Notes under the pieces: generated by a model
Databases searched by the model: none
What the model was told of the DNA's origin: nothing
The model's input: the letters and a program-made list of their open reading frames with translations, nothing else
NCBI RefSeq assembly: GCF_030166655.1
Contig: NZ_CP126446.1
Location: forward strand, 868,001-932,000
DNA from: Pontibacillus chungwhensis
GTDB taxonomy: Bacteria; Bacillota; Bacilli; Bacillales; BH030062
Direction: 5' to 3'
DNA length: 64,000 bases
Part shown: piece after piece, positions 32,253-42,400 of the stretch
How the letters are laid out: the number at the start of each line of letters is the position of its first letter
How positions within the stretch are numbered: position 1 is the first letter of the stretch
Program-made: the position numbers and the translations under genes

Positions 32253-32783
32253 ATGGATATGTGGAAAGAGAGGTACGAAGTGTCTCCGTTCACGCAAGCT
32301 GTTCTGGCTGATGAAAGAGCAGATGGAAAAATGATCTCACTTGTGATGGAGGGAGAGGAATCCTTTTATGTGAATCAATCGCCAAAGCACATTGTGGATT
32401 ATGCATGTAAATACTTTGGATCGAGTTTGAAAGGTCGACAAGCCGGAACAAGAGATGTAACCGGTATTACACACAAAGCCCCAATCGCCATTGACCCAAT
32501 GAGCGGTATGTATTTCTTCCCTACGATTTCTCCTCAAAATGTAAATTGCTCCTGGATTGCTCATTCCCATGTGGACATGATTGAACCTGCCGGCCATCAG
32601 CAGACACGGTTAGTCTTTAAAAACCAACAATCCGTAATTTTAGATGTATCTAAAGGGACGATCTGGAATCAGATTCAGCGTACAGCCCAGTTCCGATACA
32701 AATTAAACGACCGCTTGCAATATGTCTCAAAGCCTCAATTTGACCATGTTGCTGAGCCCCCTTTGTTTCATCCGAAAGCCTAA
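32253..32783 (+). CDS. comK: Competence transcription factor ComK
   Basis: The master activator of DNA-uptake genes, 176 residues (B. subtilis ComK has 192). Alignable blocks include FYVNQSPKHIVDYACKYFGSS, GRQAGTRDVTGITHKAPI, the SGMYFFPT segment and the SWIAHSHV segment. ATG 32253 has GAGG 8 bp upstream; a second ATG at 32259 is also possible. Upstream in-frame codons to 32181 lack a site. The C terminus is shorter than in B. subtilis, where it is involved in MecA/ClpCP-dependent degradation, so proteolytic control may differ. A strong terminator follows. Neighbours yhjD, yhjE and sipV match the B. subtilis order. Confidence 0.92.
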   Translation: MDMWKERYEVSPFTQAVLADERADGKMISLVMEGEESFYVNQSPKHIVDYACKYFGSSLKGRQAGTRDVTGITHKAPIAIDPMSGMYFFPTISPQNVNCSWIAHSHVDMIEPAGHQQTRLVFKNQQSVILDVSKGTIWNQIQRTAQFRYKLNDRLQYVSKPQFDHVAEPPLFHPKA

Positions 32784-32791
32784 TAGACAGT

Positions 32792-32825
32792 AGAGACGCC
32801 ACTTCTGGCGTCTCTTTTCTTTTTT
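32792..32825 (+). terminator. Terminator of comK
   Basis: A perfect 10-bp stem (32792-32801 with 32806-32815), four-base loop, T-rich tail. Confidence 0.9.
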
Positions 32826-32853
32826 AGAGGGTGCTTTTCCTGGAATAGTGGGG

Positions 32854-33255
32854 TTAAGAAGATTCTTCCGTACTGCTAGCCAGTTTCCCGTGAGTGGGCT
32901 GCATCACTTTCCGCATTAATTCATACATAATCGTTTCGACGTGTTTCCGAATGGCTGGGTTAAAGTAATTTCGTTTTTCTTCGTGACTCCCTGAAATAAA
33001 CAGGTAAGAGGAGAATGATTCATTTTTGGATAGGAGCATCACATCGAGTTGGCGAGATTTCATTAGGCCTCTTAAATACCTTCGTTCTGATTTTGCCTTA
33101 TGGGCCATTTTTCGTAACAATTCCATATAAGGTTCTTTAATTTTGAATGACCCTTGTTCTATGGTGTGCGTGTCTTTCTCGATGACGAGAATGGCCATGG
33201 ATAAGAAGAGGAACCTTGAGGCAAGCTCTCGATCTTCTTCACTTAAGTACCGCAT
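32854..33255 (-). CDS. yhjD: YhjD family protein, probably SOS-regulated
   Basis: A 133-residue soluble, basic protein of unknown function with no recognisable catalytic motif. The start MRYLSEEDRELASRFL follows AGGAGGG by 7 bp. It matches B. subtilis YhjD by position (next to comK and yhjE) and general sequence. The minus-strand promoter has a TATAAT box with a perfect GAAC-N4-GTTC LexA site just after it, so expression should rise after DNA damage. That fits the neighbouring addBA repair genes, although the protein's role is not known. Confidence 0.85.
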   Translation of the reverse strand: MRYLSEEDRELASRFLFLSMAILVIEKDTHTIEQGSFKIKEPYMELLRKMAHKAKSERRYLRGLMKSRQLDVMLLSKNESFSSYLFISGSHEEKRNYFNPAIRKHVETIMYELMRKVMQPTHGKLASSTEESS

Positions 33256-33275
33256 GTTCGTTCCCTCCTGTAATG

Positions 33276-33295
33276 AGAACATATGTTCTATTATA
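33276..33295 (-). promoter_or_regulatory. LexA (SOS) box and -10 of yhjD
   Basis: AGAACATATGTTCT (33276-33289) is a perfect 14-bp palindrome containing GAAC-N4-GTTC, the core of the Gram-positive LexA/DinR box. The minus-strand TATAAT (33295-33290) is immediately upstream, so bound LexA would cover the transcription start, 20 bp before the start codon. Confidence 0.85.
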
Positions 33296-33387
33296 ACGTA
33301 ATTTTATGAAGAAACAAATAGATGTATGTTGGAAATGGTATCCATGTTGTAAAAAAACATGTTCGAGATGGGGGAAGTAGGTTTCTT

Positions 33388-33416
33388 TTCACAACATTGT
33401 GGCTACCATTTATAAT
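33388..33416 (+). promoter_or_regulatory. Promoter of yhjE
   Basis: TTCACA (33388-33393), exactly 17 bp, TATAAT (33411-33416). A CACAA-N2-TTGTG inverted repeat (33390-33401) overlaps the -35 and could be an operator. Confidence 0.65.
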
Positions 33417-33499
33417 AAGATTATGATTGTTTTGATAAATGAGCAGAGCATTGGAAAAGGCGATCCTTATTGAAGCTTATATCGCTGTTAGGAGTTAGA

Positions 33500-34150
33500 A
33501 TGATGAATATTCAAGACTTGGACTTAGAAGCGTTAAAACAAATGATTAAAGATGACACGTTTGATGATTTTATTATGCAACTGTTGCAGCAGTACGAGGC
33601 ATTGGGCCCTTTGCCAGGTATTTTGCTTCCGATGTTCGAAGCATTGCTCCCTTTTTTACCTCTCTTTATTTTTGTGGTAGGAAACTCAATTGCATACGGA
33701 TTATTTAAAGGTTTTCTATTCTCATGGATCGGAGCGGTTCTCGGGGCTGTATTTGTCTTCTGGGTGATTCGAAAGTTAGGACAGAAGAGATTCTTCTTGT
33801 TTATAAGACGGAATAAGCAGGTGCAGCGGGTAACAGAATGGCTTGAGCGTCATGGGTTCGGTCCGCTCTTCTTGTTAATGTGCTTCCCTTTTTCTCCTTC
33901 TGCGATTATTAATGTAGTAGGGGCTTTGTCGAAAGTAAGTTTTCAGCAATTTGTACTAGCTGTTGTGTTAGGAAAAGCTGTTATGATCTTTACGATTTCC
34001 TATGTGGGGCATAGCATTACGGAATTTGCAAAGAGCCCTCTTAAGACGGTGGTCGTGGGAATTTGTATAGCGATATTTTGGATTATCGGGAAAGTGATTG
34101 AGCGGAAGTTGCAGCAACGCTCTCACGAAAACGTAAGTGCGAACGATTAG
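33500..34150 (+). CDS. yhjE: DedA/VTT-domain membrane protein (YhjE-like)
   Basis: A 216-residue integral membrane protein of the TVP38/TMEM64 (VTT) family. Typical VTT features are the LLPMFEALLPFLPLFIF segment, the GAVLGAVFVFWVIRKLGQ glycine-rich span and the LMCFPFSPSAIINVVGALS re-entrant segment. Family members act in phospholipid scrambling or undecaprenyl-phosphate flipping, but the role of this one is inferred. ATG 33500 and ATG 33503 both fit TTAGGAG. It lies upstream of the signal peptidase gene by 53 bp and may be cotranscribed with it. Confidence 0.85.
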   Translation: MMNIQDLDLEALKQMIKDDTFDDFIMQLLQQYEALGPLPGILLPMFEALLPFLPLFIFVVGNSIAYGLFKGFLFSWIGAVLGAVFVFWVIRKLGQKRFFLFIRRNKQVQRVTEWLERHGFGPLFLLMCFPFSPSAIINVVGALSKVSFQQFVLAVVLGKAVMIFTISYVGHSITEFAKSPLKTVVVGICIAIFWIIGKVIERKLQQRSHENVSAND

Positions 34151-34203
34151 GGCAAAAAGAATGTGGGTAAAATGATAGTAGTACAATTTCTGGAGGAGAA
34201 ATC

Positions 34204-34749
34204 ATGACTATGAAAAATGCCTGGAGATGGTTTCGGACCATTGTATTCGCTATCGCCCTTGCCCTGGTATTTCGTTCGTTTTTGTTTGCAAGCTACGTGG
34301 TTGAAGGGGAATCGATGCAACCCACGCTTTATGATGGTAATCTATTAATGGTGAATAAAGTCGTTTATGATCTGCAGGACGTCGGTCATTCGGATGTGAT
34401 TGTGTTTCATGCGAATGAGAAAGAAGACTATGTCAAGCGAGTCATTGGCTTACCTGGAGATACGATTCGGTATGAAGATGATACATTGTATTTGAATGGT
34501 GAAAAGGTAGACGAGCCATACTTAGATCCTTTTCGGGTTAATGATGGAAAGCCGTTAACGAAATCATTTAGCCTTGAGGAGATTGAAAATGGTGCTAAAA
34601 AGGTACCGGAAGGACATATTTTCGTCATGGGAGATAACCGAAGGGAGAGCTTAGACAGTCGGTACTTCGGGTTTGTTCCTATTGATACGATTGTAGGGAA
34701 AGTGGATGTTCGCTATTGGCCGATTAGCAAACTAGCCCTACGTTTCTAA
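34204..34749 (+). CDS. sipV: Type I signal peptidase
   Basis: A membrane serine protease of 181 residues that cleaves secretory signal peptides outside the membrane. One N-terminal span (about residues 12-30) is followed by the Ser/Lys dyad: Ser37 in GESMQPTL and Lys78 in YVKRVIGLPGD. The GDNR-type motif MGDNRRESLDSR is complete. ATG 34204 follows GGAGGAG. Position after yhjE corresponds to B. subtilis sipV, though short signal peptidases are hard to name by sequence. A strong terminator follows. Confidence 0.93.
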   Translation: MTMKNAWRWFRTIVFAIALALVFRSFLFASYVVEGESMQPTLYDGNLLMVNKVVYDLQDVGHSDVIVFHANEKEDYVKRVIGLPGDTIRYEDDTLYLNGEKVDEPYLDPFRVNDGKPLTKSFSLEEIENGAKKVPEGHIFVMGDNRRESLDSRYFGFVPIDTIVGKVDVRYWPISKLALRF

Positions 34750-34755
34750 CATAAG

Positions 34756-34794
34756 AGAGCACTCTATCCTTATTTGGATAGAGTGCTCTTTTTA
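34756..34794 (+). terminator. Terminator of the signal peptidase gene, overlapping the MFS gene end
   Basis: A perfect 14-bp stem (34756-34769 with 34776-34789) and TTTTTA. The stem overlaps the last codons of the convergent MFS gene. Confidence 0.9.
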
Positions 34795-35924
34795 ATGCCT
34801 CCTCCCATACGAAAGCTAATAAAAGCTAAGCCCATAAAGAGGATGGCTGTGGTGAGGAGGATGGTTGGGAGTGGGATTAGGGAGGCGGCTATGCTTCCGA
34901 TGCTTGCTCCTGTTAAGAGGGTGAAGGAATAGATGGAAACGGCGCTGGCTCTTGAGTGCTGGCTGAATTGGCCGACTAGTAGGATGACCATTGGAATTGT
35001 GATTGAGGTGGAAGCGATCATTAGAATCGATGCGATAAGGAGCGTCCATGTGTGGAGCGCGAGTAAGGGTAGTGAGAAGCCAATGGTTAACGTAAGGAGT
35101 CCGAATCCTAATACAAATGGGGCCCCGAAGCGTTGTTGCAGGGGGCCAGCGAAGAAGGCGGGTATGATTCCGACCAGACCGATCATTCGAAATGATTGCA
35201 GGGAAAAGGGGATGTCGATCTCTCCTCTGGCAATCATCCACTCAAAACTTCCGTAAAACATCATGACAGTGAACAAGAGAAAAAAAGCAATTCCATATAG
35301 TTTTTGCAAGGGTCTGAACTGAAAAAATGATAAAATAGGAGATAATGAAAATAACGTTTGAAAGGGTTTGGGCTTCGATGGAACGAGAGACTGTTTCATG
35401 AATAAAAAGCAAATGCCATAAAGGATAAAGAAGCCGAAAAAGACCGACCGATAAGATCCGAAGCGTGCCAATTCAACGGCGATCATTTGCCCAAAGATCC
35501 CAGCGATCAAAAAGCCGGTATTGATCATAGCGATGACAAACGCTTGTGTTTTTCCATGAAAATGTTCAAAGGAATAAGCAAAGGCTGTCGGGGCAAAGCT
35601 TGCAGCAAGTATTCCTTGTAAAGCTCGCAGTACAATGAATAACCAATAGGTTGGCATAAGACCGACGAGGACTGTAACAACGGCAAGAGAAGCCATTCCG
35701 GTCAGGAGAACTTTTTTGTGTGGCAGTTTATCGGCTAACATGCCAAAGAAGAACAGTCCAATGGCATAAGGAAATATAAACATGGAACTGCTGAGAGAGG
35801 CCTGTGAGTCAGATAGGTGATACAGCTCTGCGATTTGAGCCTGAAGAGGGAGCATGGTGTAAAGGTTGCTTGCGATAAAGATACCGGTGAAGATCAGAGC
35901 TGCTGCCATACGCTTTGGTTTCAT
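34770..35924 (-). CDS. MFS transporter (YhjO-like)
   Basis: A major facilitator of 384 residues with about twelve hydrophobic spans. The conserved loop 2-3 motif appears as GMLADKLPHKKVLL (about residues 61-74). It probably exports a drug or metabolite; no specificity can be read. The final codons (KKSTLSK) are encoded within the terminator of the convergent signal peptidase gene, so the hairpin is both coding and regulatory. It is divergent from addB. By position it corresponds to B. subtilis yhjO. Confidence 0.87.
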   Translation of the reverse strand: MKPKRMAAALIFTGIFIASNLYTMLPLQAQIAELYHLSDSQASLSSSMFIFPYAIGLFFFGMLADKLPHKKVLLTGMASLAVVTVLVGLMPTYWLFIVLRALQGILAASFAPTAFAYSFEHFHGKTQAFVIAMINTGFLIAGIFGQMIAVELARFGSYRSVFFGFFILYGICFLFMKQSLVPSKPKPFQTLFSLSPILSFFQFRPLQKLYGIAFFLLFTVMMFYGSFEWMIARGEIDIPFSLQSFRMIGLVGIIPAFFAGPLQQRFGAPFVLGFGLLTLTIGFSLPLLALHTWTLLIASILMIASTSITIPMVILLVGQFSQHSRASAVSIYSFTLLTGASIGSIAASLIPLPTILLTTAILFMGLAFISFRMGGGIKKSTLSK

Positions 35925-36000
35925 CAGATCACTCCTCTATACAATCGTAGTCGTACTGTATGCAAACCTTTCGAAAACGTTCATAGAGTGGAGGTAAGGA

Positions 36001-39000
36001 ATGAGTATACGATTTTTATTAGGAAGAGCTGGTGCTGGAAAGAGTACACAGTGTCTTGAAGAAATAAGAGAGAGCTTGAAAGATTCTCCTCAAGGGGCTC
36101 CGATTCTCTATATGGTACCGGATCAGATGACGTTCCAGCAGGAATATGCCCTTTTGAAGCAAGAAGGTATTGAAGGAAGTATTCGCGCTCAAGTATTTAG
36201 TTTCTCCCGCCTTGCCTGGCGTGTGCTTCAGGAAACAGGTGGCGGAACGAAGAAAATGATTAGTTCTACAGGCGTTCAAATGATGCTTCGTAAGATCACG
36301 GAAGAACGGAAATCAGATTGGAATGTGTTCCAAAAAGCAATCGAGAAGCAAGGATTTATTGAACAATTAGAAACGATGATTACGGAGTTCAAGCGTTACC
36401 GTATCACTCCGGATTCGTTGAATGAATATATAGGATCCATCGGAGATTATAAGCACCCATACGCTGGTGAAGAGGCGTTGCAACATAAACTAGAAGACTT
36501 ATCGTACATATACGAGCAACTTATGATCGCCCTTCGTGAGCAATATATCGATAGTGAGGACCAACTGCAGCTCCTTGCAGAGAAGATTGAGGAAGCAGAC
36601 TCCCTGAATGGAGCTGAAATTTATCTGGATGGTTTCCACCGATTTACCCCGCAAGAACTTGTTGTGTTACAAGCGCTGATGAAGAAAGCGAAACGTGTCA
36701 CGATTGCTTTGACATTAGACCAGCCGCGCTACGGGGAAATTGATGAATTGGATCTTTTCCACCAGACGGCTCATACGTTTCAGGATTTAGAGCGAACCGC
36801 ACGAGAAATAAATGTTCCGGTTGATGAGGTGAAATATGTCTACGGCGGGGAAGGACGGTTTGAGCGACGTCCGGCATTTGAGCATCTCGAGCATTATTTT
36901 ACAACAAGACCTGCACCTGGATACCAGGAGCAAGCTCCAATTACAGTCGCTCAAGCGGTTCATCCTCGTGCTGAAGTAGAAGGGGTCGCTCAAGAAATTA
37001 TTGAACTTGTGCGTGATCATGGATATCGCTATCAGGATATGGCTGTTCTTATTCGTGAGCCTGATGTTTATCATGACCTTATTCAAACGGTGTTTGAAGA
37101 TTACCGGATTCCGGTGTTTATTGATGAGAAAAGGACCATGCTGAACCATCCACTTGTTGAGTTTGTGAGATCAGCCCTTGATGTCATAGAAGGCAATTGG
37201 CGCTATGAGGCGATTTTCCGTTTGTTAAAAACAGACTTCTTCCCACTAGGGGACAAAAGGGATCCCCTTACACAAGATGCGATTGATGAGCTTGAGAATT
37301 ATTGCCTCGAGTACGGCGTCCGGACGAAGAAACGCTGGATTAGTGAAGAGCCCTGGAGATACAAGCGTTTCAGAGGATTCGACCATTTATCGCAGACGGA
37401 TGAGGAGAAAAAGAAAGAAGAACGCATTAATCGGCTACGCGATCAGGTCGTGAAGATTCTTCTTCCTTTCGATGAGCAAATCCGGGAAGCTTCTACAGTA
37501 AAAGAACGTTCTCAAGTTCTGTTTCAGTGGCTTGAAGAACTACGAGTACCCGGTACGCTGGATCATTGGCGTGACTGGTATGACGAACGGGGGCAGATTG
37601 AGAAGTCCCGTGAACAGGAACAAGTGTGGGATGCTGTCATTGGACTAATGGACGAAATGGTTGAAATGATAGGGAATGATAAGATTTCCTTACAACTTTA
37701 CCGCACCACAATGGAAACGGGCCTTGAATCGTTAAACTTCGCTCACGTTCCGCCGAGTATGGACCATGTTATTGTCGGGAGCGTAGACCGCTCGCGTATT
37801 ACAGGAATTAAGAGTGCGTTTCTCCTTGGGGTAAATGAAGGCTTATGGCCGATGAAGCCACAGGCGGAAGGAATGATTTCTGAACAGGAACGAGAACTTC
37901 TGGCTGAACACGGTGTGCAACTTGCCGATAGCAGTAAGCGTCAGCTGCTCGATGATCACTTCTATGTGTATCTCGCCTTTACAGCTGCTTCTGATTACTT
38001 ATGGGTCAGTTATCCTCTTAGTAATGAGGAAGGGAAGGCGAAGGTTCCTTCATCTATGGTTAAACGTATGAAAGAACTATTCCCTCACTGTGAGGAGAAG
38101 GCACTTCTTGAAGAAGGAGATGATCATGAGGAGACGGAACGATTTATTACCACTCCTCAGAAAACGCGTTCTGTCCTGACCGCCCAATTGTCTCGTTACT
38201 TAAGAGGATATCCGATGAAGGATATTTGGTGGGATGTGCTTGACTGGTTTATTGCTCATGACACGAATTCCATTGATACGAAGCGGGTTTTACTAAGCTT
38301 GTTCTATAAGAATACACCATCCAATTTAGGGCGTAACACGACGGATCATTTGTATCCGAAGCAGGTCAATGCGAGCGTGTCACGTTTAGAAACGTACTAT
38401 CGCTGTTCATATCAGCACTTTGCTAAGTACGGTCTTGGATTACAAGAACGCTCTGTGTATAAGCTTGATGCGCCAGATATTGGACAGTTATTCCACGAGG
38501 CGTTAAAGCAAATTACAGAGTGGATTCAGGTAGAGGGGCGCGACTGGAATAGTATTACGGAGAACGACACAAATCAGTATGCACAAAGAGCAGTACAAGA
38601 GCTATCTCCAGTGCTGCAACACCAGATTCTCTATAGTTCAAACCGTTATCAGTACATTCAGCAGAAATTGCAGGATGTCGTTGCTCGAGCGGCTCATATG
38701 CTCAGTGAACAAGCGAAACGAAGTCAATTCGCACCCGTAGGGCTTGAAGTTGGATTTGGTCCTGAGGAAAAGATCCCGCCAATGACGCTTGATCTTGCCA
38801 ATGGCTTTCAGCTCATGCTGCGAGGACGAATCGACCGTGTGGACCGGGCTCAAGCAGATGAGGGGCTTTTACTTCGTATTATTGACTATAAGTCGAGTGC
38901 AAAAGGCCTTGATCTCGTAGAAGTTTATTACGGCTTAGCCTTGCAAATGCTTGCCTACTTAGACGTCGTTCTTTCTCATTCAGATACATGGCTCGGCACA

Positions 39001-39498
39001 CAGGCAACGCCTGCTGGAGTCCTCTATTTCCATGTCCATAACCCAATGATTTCAGGATCACAGCTTCTTCAAGACACAGAAATTCAGGACGAGCTCTTTA
39101 AGAAGTTTAAAATGCAAGGGTTGCTTGTTGAGGATGAGAACATTGTGAAAATGATGGATACCAATTTAGATACAGGGATGAGTAAGATTGTCCCGGCAGG
39201 ATTGAAGAAAGCGGGCGGATTCCGTAAAGGTTCACAAACGGCTGAAGAAGAAGCCTTTAAGCATCTCCAGACCTACGTGCGTGATTTAATGAAATCAGCA
39301 GGCGAATCGATCACAAATGGACAGGTGAATCTCAATCCATTTCAGAAGAATCAGCAAGTGGCTTGTACGTTCTGTGAATTCCGTTCTGTTTGTCAGTTCG
39401 ATCCGACCCTTGAAGAGAACCAATACCGAACCATTAAACCAATGAAGGATGAAGATATATTGCAACAAATTGTGAAGCAAGAGGGGGATGATGAATAA
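36001..39498 (+). CDS. addB: ATP-dependent nuclease subunit B (AddB)
   Basis: One subunit of the AddAB helicase-nuclease that processes double-strand ends for RecA. The product has 1165 residues, essentially the B. subtilis length. Walker A GRAGAGKS is at residues 8-15. The C-terminal RecB-like nuclease has the IIDYKSS motif (Asp962), framed by the four iron-sulfur cysteines C802, C1122, C1125 and C1131; positions match the known B. subtilis ligands within one residue. addB and addA overlap at TAATG, giving translational coupling. ATG 36001 has GGAGGTAAGGA upstream. Confidence 0.97.
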   Translation: MSIRFLLGRAGAGKSTQCLEEIRESLKDSPQGAPILYMVPDQMTFQQEYALLKQEGIEGSIRAQVFSFSRLAWRVLQETGGGTKKMISSTGVQMMLRKITEERKSDWNVFQKAIEKQGFIEQLETMITEFKRYRITPDSLNEYIGSIGDYKHPYAGEEALQHKLEDLSYIYEQLMIALREQYIDSEDQLQLLAEKIEEADSLNGAEIYLDGFHRFTPQELVVLQALMKKAKRVTIALTLDQPRYGEIDELDLFHQTAHTFQDLERTAREINVPVDEVKYVYGGEGRFERRPAFEHLEHYFTTRPAPGYQEQAPITVAQAVHPRAEVEGVAQEIIELVRDHGYRYQDMAVLIREPDVYHDLIQTVFEDYRIPVFIDEKRTMLNHPLVEFVRSALDVIEGNWRYEAIFRLLKTDFFPLGDKRDPLTQDAIDELENYCLEYGVRTKKRWISEEPWRYKRFRGFDHLSQTDEEKKKEERINRLRDQVVKILLPFDEQIREASTVKERSQVLFQWLEELRVPGTLDHWRDWYDERGQIEKSREQEQVWDAVIGLMDEMVEMIGNDKISLQLYRTTMETGLESLNFAHVPPSMDHVIVGSVDRSRITGIKSAFLLGVNEGLWPMKPQAEGMISEQERELLAEHGVQLADSSKRQLLDDHFYVYLAFTAASDYLWVSYPLSNEEGKAKVPSSMVKRMKELFPHCEEKALLEEGDDHEETERFITTPQKTRSVLTAQLSRYLRGYPMKDIWWDVLDWFIAHDTNSIDTKRVLLSLFYKNTPSNLGRNTTDHLYPKQVNASVSRLETYYRCSYQHFAKYGLGLQERSVYKLDAPDIGQLFHEALKQITEWIQVEGRDWNSITENDTNQYAQRAVQELSPVLQHQILYSSNRYQYIQQKLQDVVARAAHMLSEQAKRSQFAPVGLEVGFGPEEKIPPMTLDLANGFQLMLRGRIDRVDRAQADEGLLLRIIDYKSSAKGLDLVEVYYGLALQMLAYLDVVLSHSDTWLGTQATPAGVLYFHVHNPMISGSQLLQDTEIQDELFKKFKMQGLLVEDENIVKMMDTNLDTGMSKIVPAGLKKAGGFRKGSQTAEEEAFKHLQTYVRDLMKSAGESITNGQVNLNPFQKNQQVACTFCEFRSVCQFDPTLEENQYRTIKPMKDEDILQQIVKQEGDDE

Positions 39499-42400
39499 TG
39501 CCATCCTGGACACCAGAACAAGAACAAGCTATTTACACGAGCGGTAAGGATGTTCTCGTTTCGGCAGCGGCCGGATCAGGGAAAACCGCTGTTCTCGTGG
39601 AACGAATCATTCAAAAACTACTTAATCAGGACAACCCGACAGATATTGATACGTTACTCGTTGTGACGTTCACAAATGCAGCGGCCCAGGAAATGCGTAA
39701 CCGTGTAGGAGAAGCCCTTGAGAAAGCATTAGAAGAGAATCCAGGTTCCATGCACTTGAAGAAACAACTATCACTCTTGCAACGTGCATCCATTTCAACG
39801 CTTCACTCCTTTTGTTTAGATGTGGTCCGTCGTTATGCCTATCAGCTTGATCTTGATCCACAATTTCGTATTGCGGATGAGATCGAGGGAGATCTTATTC
39901 GTCAGGAAATTTTAGAGGATCTGTTCGAAGAATGGTACGGGAAAGACGGAGAAGAGCGAGAAGCCTTCTTTGAAGTTGTGAATCGCTTCTCAGGGGACAG
40001 GAGTGACCAGGAAGTTGAATCGCTTATGCTGTCCGTTTATAACTTTGCGATGCAAAATCCGTGGCCAGAGACGTGGATGGAGAAAGTATCAGGGATGTAT
40101 CATGTGACAAAAGACACCCCTGAAGAGGAGATCGAGTGGTTAACGATTTTAAAACGGGAAGTGAAGAGTCAGCTTCACGCTATGCTTGCGGATTCAGAAC
40201 AAGCCTTAAACCTGACCCGTGAGCCAGATGGTCCGTATCATTACGCCGAGGCCATTGATGATGACCGGGAGAAAATCCAGCAGGCACTTGGTCTTGTGGA
40301 CATTTCCTGGCACGAGCTTCAGCAGTTTATGGAGAACGCAGGTGGCTTTAAAGCTCTGTCCCGTAAAAAGGTGGAGTGCTCGGATGAATTGAAAGATCAG
40401 GTGAAGACGCTCAGAGATCGTTACAAGAAACGATTCACTTCTTTAAAAGAAGACTGGTTCGCCCGCTCTCTTCCGGCGCACTTAGGCGATATGAAGACGT
40501 TAGCCCCAGTCGTTGATCAACTGATGGTCCTTGTGAAAGAGTTTCACGAACGTTTCCAGAAGAAGAAGAAAGAACAAGCCCTCGTCGACTTTGCCGATCT
40601 TGAACACTATTGTTTGCAAGTCTTAATGGATGAGAACTCTACACCAGGGGACATATCGCCTTCAGAAGTGGCGAAGGGGTACCAGGCTCAGTTTACCGAA
40701 CTGTTAGTGGATGAGTACCAGGATACAAACCTTGTTCAAGAGACCATATTGAGAATGGTGACAGATGGTGAACATGCTGGGAACCTCTTTATGGTAGGGG
40801 ATGTAAAGCAAAGTATTTATCGCTTCCGTCACGCTGAACCGACGCTTTTCTTGCAAAAGTATAAAGAGTTCGCTGGAGAAGACCATCCTTCTGAGCGAAT
40901 TGACTTAGCTCGGAATTTCCGAAGTCGAAAAGAAGTCCTTCACGGGACCAATTATATTTTCCGTCAGCTTCTTGATGAAGAGGTCGGAGAGATGACCTAT
41001 GACAAAGATGCAGAGCTTATTTATAGCAACACCATTTACGACGAATTGACCTCTGCTGATGCGGATGCAGAACTCCTGGTGATTGATCGTCAAGCACCAG
41101 AAGACCCAACTGCTATTGAGACGGGCGAAGAAGGCTTTCAAGATCTGGAGAAGGCCCAAATTGAAGCCCGTGCCTACGCGCAAAAAATCAGACAGTGGCT
41201 TGGTCACGGAGACGAAGAAGCGCTGCAGGTTGTGGATAAAGAAACCGGGATGAAGCGAAGCATTCAGTTCCGGGACATTGTTATTCTGATGCGTTCGATG
41301 ACGTGGGCCCCAACGATTGTTGAAGAGTTAAAGCAACAAGGGATACCCGTTTATGCTGAGCTATCTTCAGGTTATTTCGAAGCCATTGAAATAAAAATTA
41401 TGATCAGCCTGTTAAAAGTCATTGATAATCCGAGACAAGATATCCCTCTTGCATCTGTCCTTCGTTCCCCAATTGTTGGACTAAATGAGGACGAGCTCAC
41501 AAACGTTCGACTGGCAAAACGAAAGGCTTCCTATTATGAAGCGCTTCAGGCCTATAAGCGTGTCGGAGACGATGACCGTCTCGCCGGGAAAGTGGAGCAT
41601 TTCTTGATGAGGCTTGAAACGTGGCGTGTGCGTGCCCGCCAAGGTTCTTTATCAGAGCTGATCTGGCAAGTCTACCGCGAAACCGGTTATTACGATTTCG
41701 TAGGGGGTATTCCAGGGGGACGTCAACGTCAGGCCAATCTCCGAGCCCTTTATGACCGCTCAAGGAGTTACGAAGCAACCTCGTTCAGAGGATTATTCCG
41801 TTTCCTTCGTTTTATCGAACGAATTGAAGAACGAGGGGAAGACCTTGGTGCTGCGAAAGCTCTCGGAGAACAAGAAGACGTGGTACGGATTATGACAATC
41901 CACAAGAGTAAAGGTCTTGAATTCCCGGCTGTCCTGTTAGGTGGTATGGACAAACAGTTCAATCAGCAGGATTTAATGTCGAAATACTTACTACACAAAG
42001 ATCACGGGTTCGGCAGTAAATTTATCGATCCGAATAAACGGATTATGTATCCAACCCTTGCCTATCATGCTTTAAAGAAAGAAAAGCAACGGGAGCTCCT
42101 GGCTGAAGAGATGCGTGTGTTGTATGTGGCCTTAACACGTGCGAAGGAGAAGCTCGTTATGGTCGGAAATGTGGCTTCTCTTGAGAAGAAGCTTTTGAAG
42201 TGGCGAGAATGGGTTGAACATCCTCATTGGGTTCTCCCGGCTCATTACCGATTAGAATCCAAATCTTACTTGGACTGGGTAGCACCCGCGCTTATTCGCC
42301 ACCAGCAGAATGAAGAATTACGGGGCACGGGTTCCATTATGCGCGTACCAGAATCAATCGTTCACGATGAATCCACATGGAGAATCAGTCTTCTGCATAG

